From RFSX01 sp965248155 (GTDB lineage Bacteria; Bacteroidota; Bacteroidia; Chitinophagales; Saprospiraceae), in contig CBDFIO010000002.1 of NCBI GenBank assembly GCA_965248155.1, forward strand, positions 1,798,001 through 1,862,000: 64,000 nt of DNA, given 5' to 3'. Under the pieces are notes generated by a model, which searched no databases, had not been told where the DNA came from, and was given only the letters and a program-made list of their open reading frames with translations. Made by a program: the position numbers and the translations under genes. Positions 38,153-46,669 of the stretch are shown here, piece after piece. Every line of letters starts with the position of its first letter. Position 1 is the stretch's first letter.

Positions 38153-38964
38153 ATGAGAAATAAATATTTAATCAAATTAAAACTTTTGCTCTTTAGCATT
38201 TTGAGTTTTGGTCCATTGATTTCCCAGGAAGTTAATTTGGATTCTTTGGTATTTAAAACCGGAGAGACAATCACCTATAAGATTTATTATAATTGGGAAT
38301 TTGTTTGGATTCCAGCCGGAGAGGTACAATTTAGAGTCACTGAAAGAGAAGATCATTTTGAATTTATTGCTGAAGGACGATCATATCCGAGCTATGATTC
38401 TTTTTTTAAAGTAAGAGATGATTATATAAGCAGAGTAGGAAAAGCAGATCTAATACCCATGACTTTAGAAGGTCAATTCTTGAGGGGAAATACGAAAGAT
38501 ATGATAGTCTTTCATTCATGGAGCAAGGGAGAGTAGTTGAACATTTTGGACGTACCAAAGAAAGCGCTAGGGAGTTTATATTTAATGTTGAGGGTCGAAT
38601 ACTCGATATGCTCTCATCGATGTATTATTTGAGACAAATTGAGATTAATGAATTGGGTGTAAATGAAAAAATTCCTTTCCGCATTTTTTTTGATAAGGAA
38701 TTGTTTGAGCTAAATGTAAATTTTCTGGGTGGTGAAAAGAAAAAATTGAAAGGGATTGGAAATGTGGACACCTGCCATCTTCAACCCGAACTAATAGAAG
38801 GTTATGTTTTTTCTGAAGGAGATCTCATGGATATATGGCTTTCAAAGGATGATAACAAGATTCCACTTTTTAGTGAATCTCCGATCAGATTTGGGTCGAT
38901 TAAGGCTATTTTGAAATCTGCTTCAGGATTAAAGTTTCCATTTAATTATAAATTAAAGCAATGA
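38153..38964 (+). pseudogene. DUF3108 periplasmic protein, frameshifted
   Basis: Two frames, 38153-38536 and about 38518-38964, together give one DUF3108-type protein of about 270 residues: signal peptide (LLLFSILSFGPLISQ), then LVFKTGETITYKIYYNWEFVWIPAGEVQF and YPSYDSFFKVRDDYISRVGKADLIPM in the first frame. DMLSSMYYLRQIE and PLFSESPIRFGSIKAILKSASGLKFP occur in the second. These are the familiar halves of DUF3108. The join is at 38519-38533, where adding one base restores the frame. The stop overlaps the next gene's start. Function of the family is unsettled; it is thought to act in the envelope. Confidence 0.78.
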
Positions 38965-39347
38965 AAAAATCATATTTACTCATTATCATTTTCATACTTG
39001 TCGCCTTATTGGCAGGTTCGCTTTATTTTCAAAGAGCAAATTTTTTCAAAACTGTAGAAAGAGAATCATCAGATGTGCTTCTGGAAGAAGTAGCAAAAGT
39101 TTTTAAGTTGGTTGCTGTTGAAGGCCATGTCTCAGAAATATATGATTATAAGCAGTATCGTTATTGGGATATATCTTTCTTACGGAAGCAGGCTCTGGTT
39201 CGGGTTAAAGCAAAAGTTTCTGTAGGCTATGATTTTGAAAATGTTGTATTCAATGTGGATGAAGATAATCACATTATCTCAATCGAAACTTTTCCGGAAG
39301 CTGAAATTCTTTCTGTAGATCATGATCTGGATTATAATAATATATGA
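38961..39347 (+). pseudogene. DUF4230 protein, N-terminal part cut by IS copy 2
   Basis: This 5' fragment codes for a membrane-anchored N-terminus (YLLIIIFILVALLAGSLYF) and most of a DUF4230-type domain (FKLVAVEGHVSEIYDYKQYRYWDISFLRKQALVRVKAKVSVGYDFENVVF). Native codons end at 39341 (asparagine), and the IS gives an immediate stop at 39345-39347. The rest is at 40390-40614. The start ATG overlaps the DUF3108 stop (ATGA). Confidence 0.85.
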
Positions 39348-40389
39348 CTATCGGATTAATCACATATTTACCTCCCATTTTACAGATACAGAGTTAGTTA
39401 CAACTCTATCGAATACAGAATTGAAGTATTTTCTATTAAACTTATAGCAGAACTCATCGAGATAACTTTGCAGATATTGCTCACCAATGGAATGATGCAC
39501 ATCTAACAGCAATCTTTTGGCATTGCTTATGACTATATGAACCCAAGGCAGAATTTTACGAGTCTCTTTCTTGTCCTTTATTACCACAGCTTTATGGTCA
39601 GTGAGGCTGTTTGCTAAATCATTATAGTTATTAGCTCCGTCTGTTATTGCAGATGTTTTTGTATCAATAGCTTGTTCTACTTGTGCATTGGTGCTTTCTT
39701 TGCTAAGGTCATCTAGTAATTTCATTTTAATGTATCTCACTTTTTTATTGGTTTTGTGCCTGTATTTTTTAGTAGGTTCCACAGATATTGATTCAGCCAT
39801 AACCAATACTATTGCTTGCTTTTGACTTCCTTTACCTCTCTTATATTTTCCATCATTGTTTTCTAATTCTATTACGGTTTGATCTCGTCTTTCTTTGTTG
39901 GGAACTATTTCAAAGAAACCTTCATCAAGTTCAACTTGATTACCAAGAAGATAATTATCATCTCGCCTACCCATAGAGTGACGTATTTTATGAAGCATAT
40001 ACCAAATAGGCTCATAATAGGGATGACCTAACTGTCTTTGTATTTCTAATGCAGAAAAACTCTTTTTTGTGCTGGTAAGCATCATCATTCCAAAATACCA
40101 ATAGTAGTAGGGTAGCTGAGATTTATGTAGTAATGTTCCACTACGTAAAGTCGTTCTAAACTTACAGGATTTACATTGGTATTGACTTCTTGTGGATAGC
40201 CAATAATGCTCTTGAGATTGGCAACGCTTACAAATAACTCCTTGTCTATCTCTTTCTGCTTTAAAGTGAGCTTTGCAGCTTGCTTCATCTGGATACTTTT
40301 TGAAAAAATCTTGTAACTTCATAACTAAGTGTCTAATAATTAGAAAGATACGAAATTATAGTGTCTTGTGCAAGCAATCCGATAGTCAT
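39344..40389 (-). mobile_element. IS1595-family insertion sequence, copy 2
   Basis: An element of 1046 bp, the same as copy 1 but in opposite orientation, with both ends ATGACTATCGGATT. It splits the DUF4230 gene between codons of NN and IQEG. The flanks are AT-rich and do not give a clean direct repeat: the left flank ends ATTATAATAATAT and the right flank starts ATTATAAATAT, which looks like a duplication with a two-base change. An imperfect site could mean a slightly older insertion. Confidence 0.92.
39360..40322 (-). CDS. IS1595-family transposase, copy 2
   Basis: A 320-residue protein identical to the product of 7494-8456, with the same zinc ribbon and DDE motifs. The stop is TGA here and TAA there. 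The gene is intact, so either copy could mobilise both elements. Confidence 0.95.
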   Translation of the reverse strand: MKLQDFFKKYPDEASCKAHFKAERDRQGVICKRCQSQEHYWLSTRSQYQCKSCKFRTTLRSGTLLHKSQLPYYYWYFGMMMLTSTKKSFSALEIQRQLGHPYYEPIWYMLHKIRHSMGRRDDNYLLGNQVELDEGFFEIVPNKERRDQTVIELENNDGKYKRGKGSQKQAIVLVMAESISVEPTKKYRHKTNKKVRYIKMKLLDDLSKESTNAQVEQAIDTKTSAITDGANNYNDLANSLTDHKAVVIKDKKETRKILPWVHIVISNAKRLLLDVHHSIGEQYLQSYLDEFCYKFNRKYFNSVFDRVVTNSVSVKWEVNM

Positions 40390-40614
40390 ATTATAAATAT
40401 TCAGGAAGGTGTTTTCAATAATTTTTCAGCGCAGGAATTTAGTCAACTTAACAAAAAAGCCAAGGATCATATAATTGCTTTGATCGATGGAGGTGAATTA
40501 TTTGATGAAGCCGAAGCTCAAAAGGAAAACCTGATTGAGTTACTGCAGTCTATTTTTGAGAAGACTGGTTGGCGCTTGGAATTAAAGAAAGAACCAACTC
40601 TATACAAGGGCTAA
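40390..40614 (+). pseudogene. DUF4230 protein, C-terminal part after the IS
   Basis: The frame continues as NIQEGVFNNFSAQEFSQLNKKAKD and ends ...GWRLELKKEP with stop TAA at 40612-40614. It is the missing half of the gene at 38961. There is no start codon of its own in non-IS sequence. Confidence 0.82.
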
Positions 40615-40735
40615 ATCGACAACTCATATTGACCAAATTATATTCTTTAAATTAGGATTTTTTCTAATGTGAATTTTACCATCTTTGAATTAGTTCTAAA
40701 TTTATATTTTGCATAGGATTAAGTCTCATAAAGCC

Positions 40736-40847
40736 AGAATAGCATAGTCACACGAGGTATTTGGAGGGAAAGATTAAGTATTATCTAAGGCTAGGATTTT
40801 CGAATGTATTAAACCAACTTGAACTCCGGATAGTGACTATGCATTCT
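40736..40847 (+). ncRNA. candidate structured leader RNA before the peptide transporters
   Basis: The arms AGAAT-A-GCATAGTCAC (40736-40751) and GTGACTATGCATTCT (40833-40847) pair as 15 bp with one bulged A, enclosing about 81 bases. An inner GGAG (40763-40766) can pair with CTCC (40823-40826), and an AGAT/ATCT hairpin is possible inside. A T-rich run (TTCTTTTTATTT) follows, so the outer stem could act as a terminator or attenuator for the POT gene starting at 40981. No coding frame fits here. It does not match any riboswitch I know. The interval 40615-40980 otherwise holds no gene. Confidence 0.4.
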
Positions 40848-40980
40848 TTTTATTTATCCCCTTATTTCACACTTCTTTAATATTTTCTTAGGACATGTTA
40901 TGCTTAAGGAATATTATCTTGTGTTGGGGAGTATTACGTATTAATTAATCTATTTTAGTCAAGCTAAAGAATAATAAAGA

Positions 40981-42519
40981 ATGAATAGTCAATTAAAAAA
41001 TCAAGCACAATTATTTGATCATCCTATAGGACTTTATGTTCTATTCTTTACAGAAATGTGGGAACGATTTTCGTACTATGGGATGAGAGCTATCCTGGTA
41101 CTCTATATTACTGCAAAAGCAATAGAAGAAAATCCGGGTATGGGTTGGACGGATCCTGAAGCATTAGCTTTATATGGTTGGTATACTATGTTAGTATATG
41201 TTGCTTCCATCCCGGGAGGAATAATTGCGGATAAATTTATTGGACAGAAAAAAGCTGTTCTCTTTGGTGGATGGATATTAGTTGCAGGCCATACTATACT
41301 GGCTGTTCAACAAGATTGGGCATTTTATGCTGGATTACTCTTAATTATTGCAGGTGTTGGAATGTTGAAGCCCAATATTTCTACTATGGTTGGAGGATTG
41401 TATAAGCCAGGAGACGACAGACGTGATAAAGGATTTACAATATTTTATATCGGAATTAATATTGGTGCGTTCCTTTCAAGTTTAATTGTAGGATATGTTG
41501 GTGAAACGATTGGTTGGCATTATGGTTTTGGATTGGCAGGTATCGGAATGTTGGCGGGGATGTTGGTTTATCAATGGGGACAGAAGTATTTAACAGGAGT
41601 AGGAGACTTTTTAGGGAGTAAAGATAATCCTGACAAAGAATTAATGAATACACCATTGACAAAGGTTGAAAAGGACAGAATGTTAGTCATGTTCCTTTCA
41701 TTTTTATTAATAATTATTTTTTGGGGAGCTTTTGAACAGGCAGGAGGGTTGATGAATTTGTATACCAAATCAAATACGGAAAGATTTGCTTCTACGTTGA
41801 CGATCAATTTGATATTTATCTTACCTATTGCTTACCTGTTTTTAAAAGGCTTACTATCATATAAAAGACAAGATACTTATGCCAAGTATTGGTTTCTTTT
41901 ATCTGGAGTTGTACTGGCCTCATTTTTATTAATCAAACAATTTGTTATTACAACGGATCCATTTGAAATTCCAGCTTCAGTATTTCAATCTCTTAATGCT
42001 TTGTTCATTATTATTTTTGGAACTACCGTCGCAGGTTTCTGGTACAATTGGAAAAAGAAAGGAAAGGAAGGATCTAGTCTATTCAAAATGGCAATTGGGA
42101 TTATAATAATGGGTGCAGGATTTTTATTTATGCGATTCGCCGCCCAGGAATTTGAATCAACAGGAACATCTGCAATGTACTGGTTAGTTTTGGCTTATCT
42201 CTTCCACACTATTGGTGAATTATGTGCTTCGCCTGTAGCTTTATCATTTATTACCAAATTGGCACCTATTAAGTACGCTTCATTTATGATGGGAGCTTAC
42301 TTTGCTGCTACAGGATTAGGTAATAAAGTAGCGGGTCTTCTGGGAGAATCTGCAGCGGATTCAGGAGAAAAAGCAGTATTTACGACTATTGTCATTTTTA
42401 CAGTTGCCGTAGGAATAATTGTTCTGGCTCTACTGAAGCCTCTTAAGCGCCTTACTCATGGAGCTGAGGATATAGAAATGGACGATAACGATGAAACCGA
42501 AGGATTCGAATTAGCATAA
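40981..42519 (+). CDS. POT-family peptide transporter (proton-coupled)
   Basis: A 512-residue inner-membrane transporter with about 12-14 helices. The ExxER motif (TEMWERFSYYGMRAILVLY) near residue 25 and FYIGINIGAFLSSLIVGYVGE are family signatures, and FHTIGELCASPVALSFITKLAP is the conserved late helix. It imports di- or tripeptides with protons. A paralogue follows 18 bases after its stop, so both are probably on one transcript. Confidence 0.93.
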   Translation: MNSQLKNQAQLFDHPIGLYVLFFTEMWERFSYYGMRAILVLYITAKAIEENPGMGWTDPEALALYGWYTMLVYVASIPGGIIADKFIGQKKAVLFGGWILVAGHTILAVQQDWAFYAGLLLIIAGVGMLKPNISTMVGGLYKPGDDRRDKGFTIFYIGINIGAFLSSLIVGYVGETIGWHYGFGLAGIGMLAGMLVYQWGQKYLTGVGDFLGSKDNPDKELMNTPLTKVEKDRMLVMFLSFLLIIIFWGAFEQAGGLMNLYTKSNTERFASTLTINLIFILPIAYLFLKGLLSYKRQDTYAKYWFLLSGVVLASFLLIKQFVITTDPFEIPASVFQSLNALFIIIFGTTVAGFWYNWKKKGKEGSSLFKMAIGIIIMGAGFLFMRFAAQEFESTGTSAMYWLVLAYLFHTIGELCASPVALSFITKLAPIKYASFMMGAYFAATGLGNKVAGLLGESAADSGEKAVFTTIVIFTVAVGIIVLALLKPLKRLTHGAEDIEMDDNDETEGFELA

Positions 42520-42537
42520 TTGTAAATCAAGTTAAAC

Positions 42538-44295
42538 ATGACAGAAAGCAATCCAATTGCAATTAAGCCCGAAGTGATGGGGCACCCGTCCCAGTTATTT
42601 GTTCTGTTCTTTACGGAAATGTGGGAGCGTTTTTCCTACTATGGAATGCGTGCTCTTTTAATCATGTTCTTAACTGCATCTGTTATTGATGGTGGTTGGG
42701 GTTGGCCACGCGAACATGCGTTTGCCATTTTTGGAACCTATGTCTCTTTGGTGTATCTCTCAACCTTGTTGGGAGGCTACATGGCCGATAATAAAATTGG
42801 CTATCGATATGCTGTTGCCGTAGGTGCTTTGTTGATGACCTTAGGTCATGGATGTATGGCTCTTGAAACTCAATTTTTTATATATGCCGGGCTATTCCTT
42901 TTGGTTATCGGATCAGGATTTTTTAAGCCCAATATGACTTCTATTATTTCAGAAATGTACAAGGGGCATACCGAAAAGAAGGATGGAGCATATACCATAT
43001 TTTATATGGGTGTTAATGCAGGCGCATTTCTCGGGATCTTATTATGCGGATACTTAGGAGAAAAAGTTGGATGGTCTTTAGGTTTTGGATTGGCAGGAAT
43101 ATTTATGCTATTCGGACTATTACAATTCTGGTATGCTCAAGGAATATTTGGCGATATCGGTAAAGTTCCAAAGAAAGATAAGAATGAATCTATTGTTCAT
43201 GACGATGAAGACACAAAACTCAATCCTTTTACCAGGCTTGAAGTGATTTTGTGTGGTATTGCTGCATTTTTGGGCTTATCCTGGATTATTAATGATCCGG
43301 TATCCAAAATATCTGAAGGGAGCATCAACATGGTTGGCTTTCTGGATAATGTAATTGGTAATTTATCAGGATCTAACCTGATGATCATCACAGCATTTAT
43401 CATATTCTTGTTCATTTTGGCAATCAGAATTCCCAGATATGCACGCATGACAAGAGACAGAATGTTTGCGGTTATGTTCTTTGCTTTTATTACAATATTC
43501 TTTTGGGCCATTTTTGAACAGGCGCCAGGATCTTTGACAATATTTGCCAGGGATTATACAAATAGAGTATTAGAAGGAAATGCAGCTGTTATTTATAAAG
43601 TTGTAAACTCTTTGATGACAATTATTCCATTGCTCATCATTAATTATGCGATGTTTCAACTGTTTAAAAAGACGTTCAAAAAATATGCTCTTTCCAATAT
43701 ATTCCTTTCCATCAGTTTCGCTATTATTTGGGCGATAGCCATTTGGATGCTTTATACAGAATTCTTAAAAGATGTCGCTGAAGTTCCAGCATCTTGGTTT
43801 GGTGTGCTGAATTCTTTATTCATTATCACTTTTGCACCATTATTCTCTAAATGGTGGGAAAGCAAGTACAACCCTAATGCAAATATGAAGTACGCCATAG
43901 GGATGTTTTTATTGGGGATAGGTATGGCATGCGTCGCTTTAGGAGCTACAGGAATTGCTCCGAGTGCACAAACAGCCTCAGTGAGTATGATATTCTTGAT
44001 TCTTGTCTACTTTTTCCATACCATGGGAGAATTATGTGTTTCACCGGTAGCGCTATCTTATGTCAGCAAATTGGTTCCGGGTAGAATGATTGCCTTCATG
44101 TTTGGTATTTGGTATTTGGCGATAGCCATTGGAATGAAGCTGGCGGGTGTCTTTGGTGAAAAGTCAGAAGCCATTGCAAACGAACATGGCATGAGTACAT
44201 TCTTTTGGATGCTCACAGGAATTGCTGTGGCCTTAGGAATACTGTCTGCAGTATTATATCCTGTAATTAGAAAATTGATGCACGGAATCAGATAA
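42538..44295 (+). CDS. POT-family peptide transporter, second paralogue
   Basis: A 585-residue transporter with the same signatures (TEMWERFSYYGMRALLIMF, FYMGVNAGAFLGILLCGYLGE, FHTMGELCVSPVALSYVSKLVP) but with an insertion in the central region (SKISEGSINMVGFLDNVIGNLSGSN) that enlarges a loop between helices. The two genes probably arose by duplication and diverged in substrate range. Start ATG 42538. Confidence 0.93.
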   Translation: MTESNPIAIKPEVMGHPSQLFVLFFTEMWERFSYYGMRALLIMFLTASVIDGGWGWPREHAFAIFGTYVSLVYLSTLLGGYMADNKIGYRYAVAVGALLMTLGHGCMALETQFFIYAGLFLLVIGSGFFKPNMTSIISEMYKGHTEKKDGAYTIFYMGVNAGAFLGILLCGYLGEKVGWSLGFGLAGIFMLFGLLQFWYAQGIFGDIGKVPKKDKNESIVHDDEDTKLNPFTRLEVILCGIAAFLGLSWIINDPVSKISEGSINMVGFLDNVIGNLSGSNLMIITAFIIFLFILAIRIPRYARMTRDRMFAVMFFAFITIFFWAIFEQAPGSLTIFARDYTNRVLEGNAAVIYKVVNSLMTIIPLLIINYAMFQLFKKTFKKYALSNIFLSISFAIIWAIAIWMLYTEFLKDVAEVPASWFGVLNSLFIITFAPLFSKWWESKYNPNANMKYAIGMFLLGIGMACVALGATGIAPSAQTASVSMIFLILVYFFHTMGELCVSPVALSYVSKLVPGRMIAFMFGIWYLAIAIGMKLAGVFGEKSEAIANEHGMSTFFWMLTGIAVALGILSAVLYPVIRKLMHGIR

Positions 44296-44352
44296 GTATT
44301 TCATTTACTTTTGAATTGTTGGAAAACTTTTCAAAACCATAATTCGTCCATA

Positions 44353-45144
44353 GTGGAATTTAGAATTTCAGACCTTTTTATTTATCCGATTAAAAGCTTG
44401 GGTGGAATAAGCATAAAATCAGCCAATGCATTGACTGAAGGCTTTGAATATGATCGACGCTGGATGCTTGTAGATGAAAAGGGAAAGTTTTTAAGCCAAA
44501 GAGAGTTGCCTTTAATGTCGCTTTTCAAATGTAGTCTCAATGAAGACCATATAAGAGTAGATTTTAAACAGGATAACATTTTAATTCCATCCAACACATA
44601 TTCGGATGTAATTAAGGAAGTACAAGTTTGGAAAAGTAATCTGAAAGCTCAGGAAGTAGATCCCCTAATAAGCACTTGGTTTTCAGACTTGTTAGATTTT
44701 AAATGTAAGCTTGTCGCTATGACCGAAATATCAAGGAGAAATAAAGAATTTATTAAACCTCCATTCAGTACAAATGTAAGTTTTGCTGATGGTTTTCCTT
44801 ACTTAATCTTAGGTTCTGAAAGCTTGAATTTATTGAACTCTAAATTGAAAATCAAATTACCAACTGATAAATTTAGAGCTAACATTTTGGTTGAAACAAT
44901 TGAAGCACACCAAGAGGACAAATGGGAAGATGTGAGTGCGGGAGAAGCCATATTGAAGATCATAAAACCATGTGCAAGATGTGGTATTACCACTATTAAT
45001 CAGGATACTGCAGAAAAAGGCATCGAACCTTTAAGAACATTAGCAGAATATCGAAAAATGGGAAATAAAGTCTTATTCGGAGCAAATGCAATCGCAATTG
45101 AAAACGGGACTATAAATGTTGGTGATAAAATCAAACTAAGATAA
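44353..45144 (+). CDS. MOSC domain protein (mARC/YcbX-like)
   Basis: A 263-residue protein with an N-terminal MOSC beta-barrel (ISDLFIYPIKSLGGISIKSA, then YDRRWMLVDEKGKFLSQRELPLMS) and the MOSC core with PTDKFRANILV and CARCGITTINQDT. The Cys of CARC is the expected molybdenum ligand or sulfur carrier. Related proteins reduce N-hydroxylated compounds with the Mo cofactor. GTG 44353 fits the domain start; a TTG 42 bases upstream would add a non-conserved tail. Its setting near Mo hydroxylase genes supports a molybdenum role. Confidence 0.85.
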   Translation: MEFRISDLFIYPIKSLGGISIKSANALTEGFEYDRRWMLVDEKGKFLSQRELPLMSLFKCSLNEDHIRVDFKQDNILIPSNTYSDVIKEVQVWKSNLKAQEVDPLISTWFSDLLDFKCKLVAMTEISRRNKEFIKPPFSTNVSFADGFPYLILGSESLNLLNSKLKIKLPTDKFRANILVETIEAHQEDKWEDVSAGEAILKIIKPCARCGITTINQDTAEKGIEPLRTLAEYRKMGNKVLFGANAIAIENGTINVGDKIKLR

Positions 45145-45145
45145 G

Positions 45146-46132
45146 GTGGAAGATCAGGCTTCAAATAAATTAGCCATCCAAAGATTAACTGCGCTTTCGG
45201 CATTAAATGAATCAGGACTAGGGGGTTTAATGCATGCTTTTGATTCCCCATTTACAGGAATTGTAGTAGGAGGAATAGCTATTATACTTATTAGTATGAT
45301 CTGTTATCTAAGTGATAATAAGTGGCAGACGATAATGACATCGCTGACTATAGTTCTTATAATCAAAGCAGCCGTATCGCCACATTCGAATATTACAGCG
45401 TATTTCGCGGTTAGTTTTCAAGCCATTTTGGGTGCTTTTCTTTTTTCTATATTTAATTCGATTTCTGTAGCAAGCATTCTATTGGGTATTATTTCCATGG
45501 CAGAATCTGCAGTGCAAAAGGTTTTGGTTTTATTTGTTCTTTATGGAAAGACCTTATGGGAAGCTATTGACCAACTTGGTGATTGGATTTCTGGTAAATT
45601 GGGGTATCTAATTCCATTCTCGACCTCAAAAGCGCTCATCATAACTTACGTGTCATTCTATGCTCTTGCAGGTTTTATTACAGGAATTTTCATTTCGAAA
45701 ATGATACAATCTATTAATAACAACTGGGATAATCCTAAGTATAATCTGACTATAGATCCATCGGTCCTAAAGGATCGGGAAGTAAGTTCATCCAAAAAGC
45801 CTCCAATTAAAATGGTAGCGCTTGTATTTGGATTATTATTGATATCCATGATGGTATATGGTTATATAACAGGAGGATGGATGAAGGGTGTATATGTATT
45901 TGGAAGAACGGTTATATTACTTGGAATATGGTATTTACTAATTGCGCCAATACTTTTAAAATGGATTCAGAAGAAATTGAAAAGACGTAAATCTGAACTA
46001 AGCGAAGAGATAGATCATGTATTCGATCTTATGCCATACATGAAATGGATTGCATCAAAAGCGTGGAATGAATCAAAAGGAAGAGGTTTCATCTCGAGGA
46101 TTTATGATTTCGTCTTACATAGTCTATTATAA
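45146..46132 (+). CDS. uncharacterised inner-membrane protein in the molybdenum cluster
   Basis: A 328-residue protein with about seven hydrophobic segments: three to four in residues 35-135, two near 155-185 and two near 225-275. The N-terminus LTALSALNESGLGGLMHAFDSPF precedes the first segment, and a basic stretch (KWIQKKLKRRKSELSEEIDHVF) follows the last. I do not recognise a family. A GTG 1 base after the MOSC stop begins it, and the NTPase starts 23 bases after its end, so the three should be co-transcribed. A transport or assembly role for the molybdenum enzyme is only a guess from position. Confidence 0.7.
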   Translation: MEDQASNKLAIQRLTALSALNESGLGGLMHAFDSPFTGIVVGGIAIILISMICYLSDNKWQTIMTSLTIVLIIKAAVSPHSNITAYFAVSFQAILGAFLFSIFNSISVASILLGIISMAESAVQKVLVLFVLYGKTLWEAIDQLGDWISGKLGYLIPFSTSKALIITYVSFYALAGFITGIFISKMIQSINNNWDNPKYNLTIDPSVLKDREVSSSKKPPIKMVALVFGLLLISMMVYGYITGGWMKGVYVFGRTVILLGIWYLLIAPILLKWIQKKLKRRKSELSEEIDHVFDLMPYMKWIASKAWNESKGRGFISRIYDFVLHSLL

Positions 46133-46155
46133 GCACTCAACTTTAAAATTCAGAA

Positions 46156-46626
46156 ATGATTTATATCCTTACTGGAAAAGTGGGTAGTGGAAAATCTTCC
46201 GCATTAAAAAAATGGCTTGAAGGAAGAAATGATATTGGAGGCTTTCTAAGCCCCGATATTGAAGGAAAGCGATATCTTCAAAATATTCAGACCGATCAAT
46301 TTATCCCATTTCAAACAAATTTAATTGAAGACAGAGTTACTATCGAAGTTGGGCGATTCAGATTCTTAAAGGAAGCATTCTCCATAGCTTCTGATTGGGT
46401 ATTAGCTCAGCTTTCAGAAGAAAACGTAAATGGCATTTTGATAGACGAAGTAGGAAAGTTGGAAATGAAAGGGGAGGGATTTGATCGACTTGTTAAATCA
46501 TTACTGCTTCAGACTGATAAGGACATTTATATGGTTGTCAGAGATTACCTCTTAGATGATGTTATTAAAAGATATAAATTATTCGAATTCGGAATTATAT
46601 CAAAGGACACATTGGAAACGCTCTAA
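46156..46626 (+). CDS. P-loop NTPase (THEP1/nucleoside-triphosphatase-like)
   Basis: A 156-residue small P-loop protein: Walker A GKVGSGKSS at residues 7-15 and Walker B GILIDEVGKLEM about residues 94-105, with the EVG that follows in THEP1-type nucleoside-triphosphatases. It is shorter than MobB. It hydrolyses or binds a nucleotide; in this context it could serve cofactor assembly or the adjoining membrane protein. It is convergent with the molybdopterin subunit gene. Confidence 0.78.
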   Translation: MIYILTGKVGSGKSSALKKWLEGRNDIGGFLSPDIEGKRYLQNIQTDQFIPFQTNLIEDRVTIEVGRFRFLKEAFSIASDWVLAQLSEENVNGILIDEVGKLEMKGEGFDRLVKSLLLQTDKDIYMVVRDYLLDDVIKRYKLFEFGIISKDTLETL

Positions 46627-46669
46627 ATTAAAAAGAGTATCACCTCACCTAATCTATTTATTCTAAGAT

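Noticed and set aside
7427..40389. Composite transposon bounded by the two IS copies
   Set aside because: The segment holds ordinary core genes, both elements interrupt different resident genes and copy 1 has its own target repeat, so these are separate insertions.
40273..40614. 113-residue frame overlapping the right end of IS copy 2
   Set aside because: Its first part is antisense IS sequence; only 40390-40614 is the native DUF4230 end.
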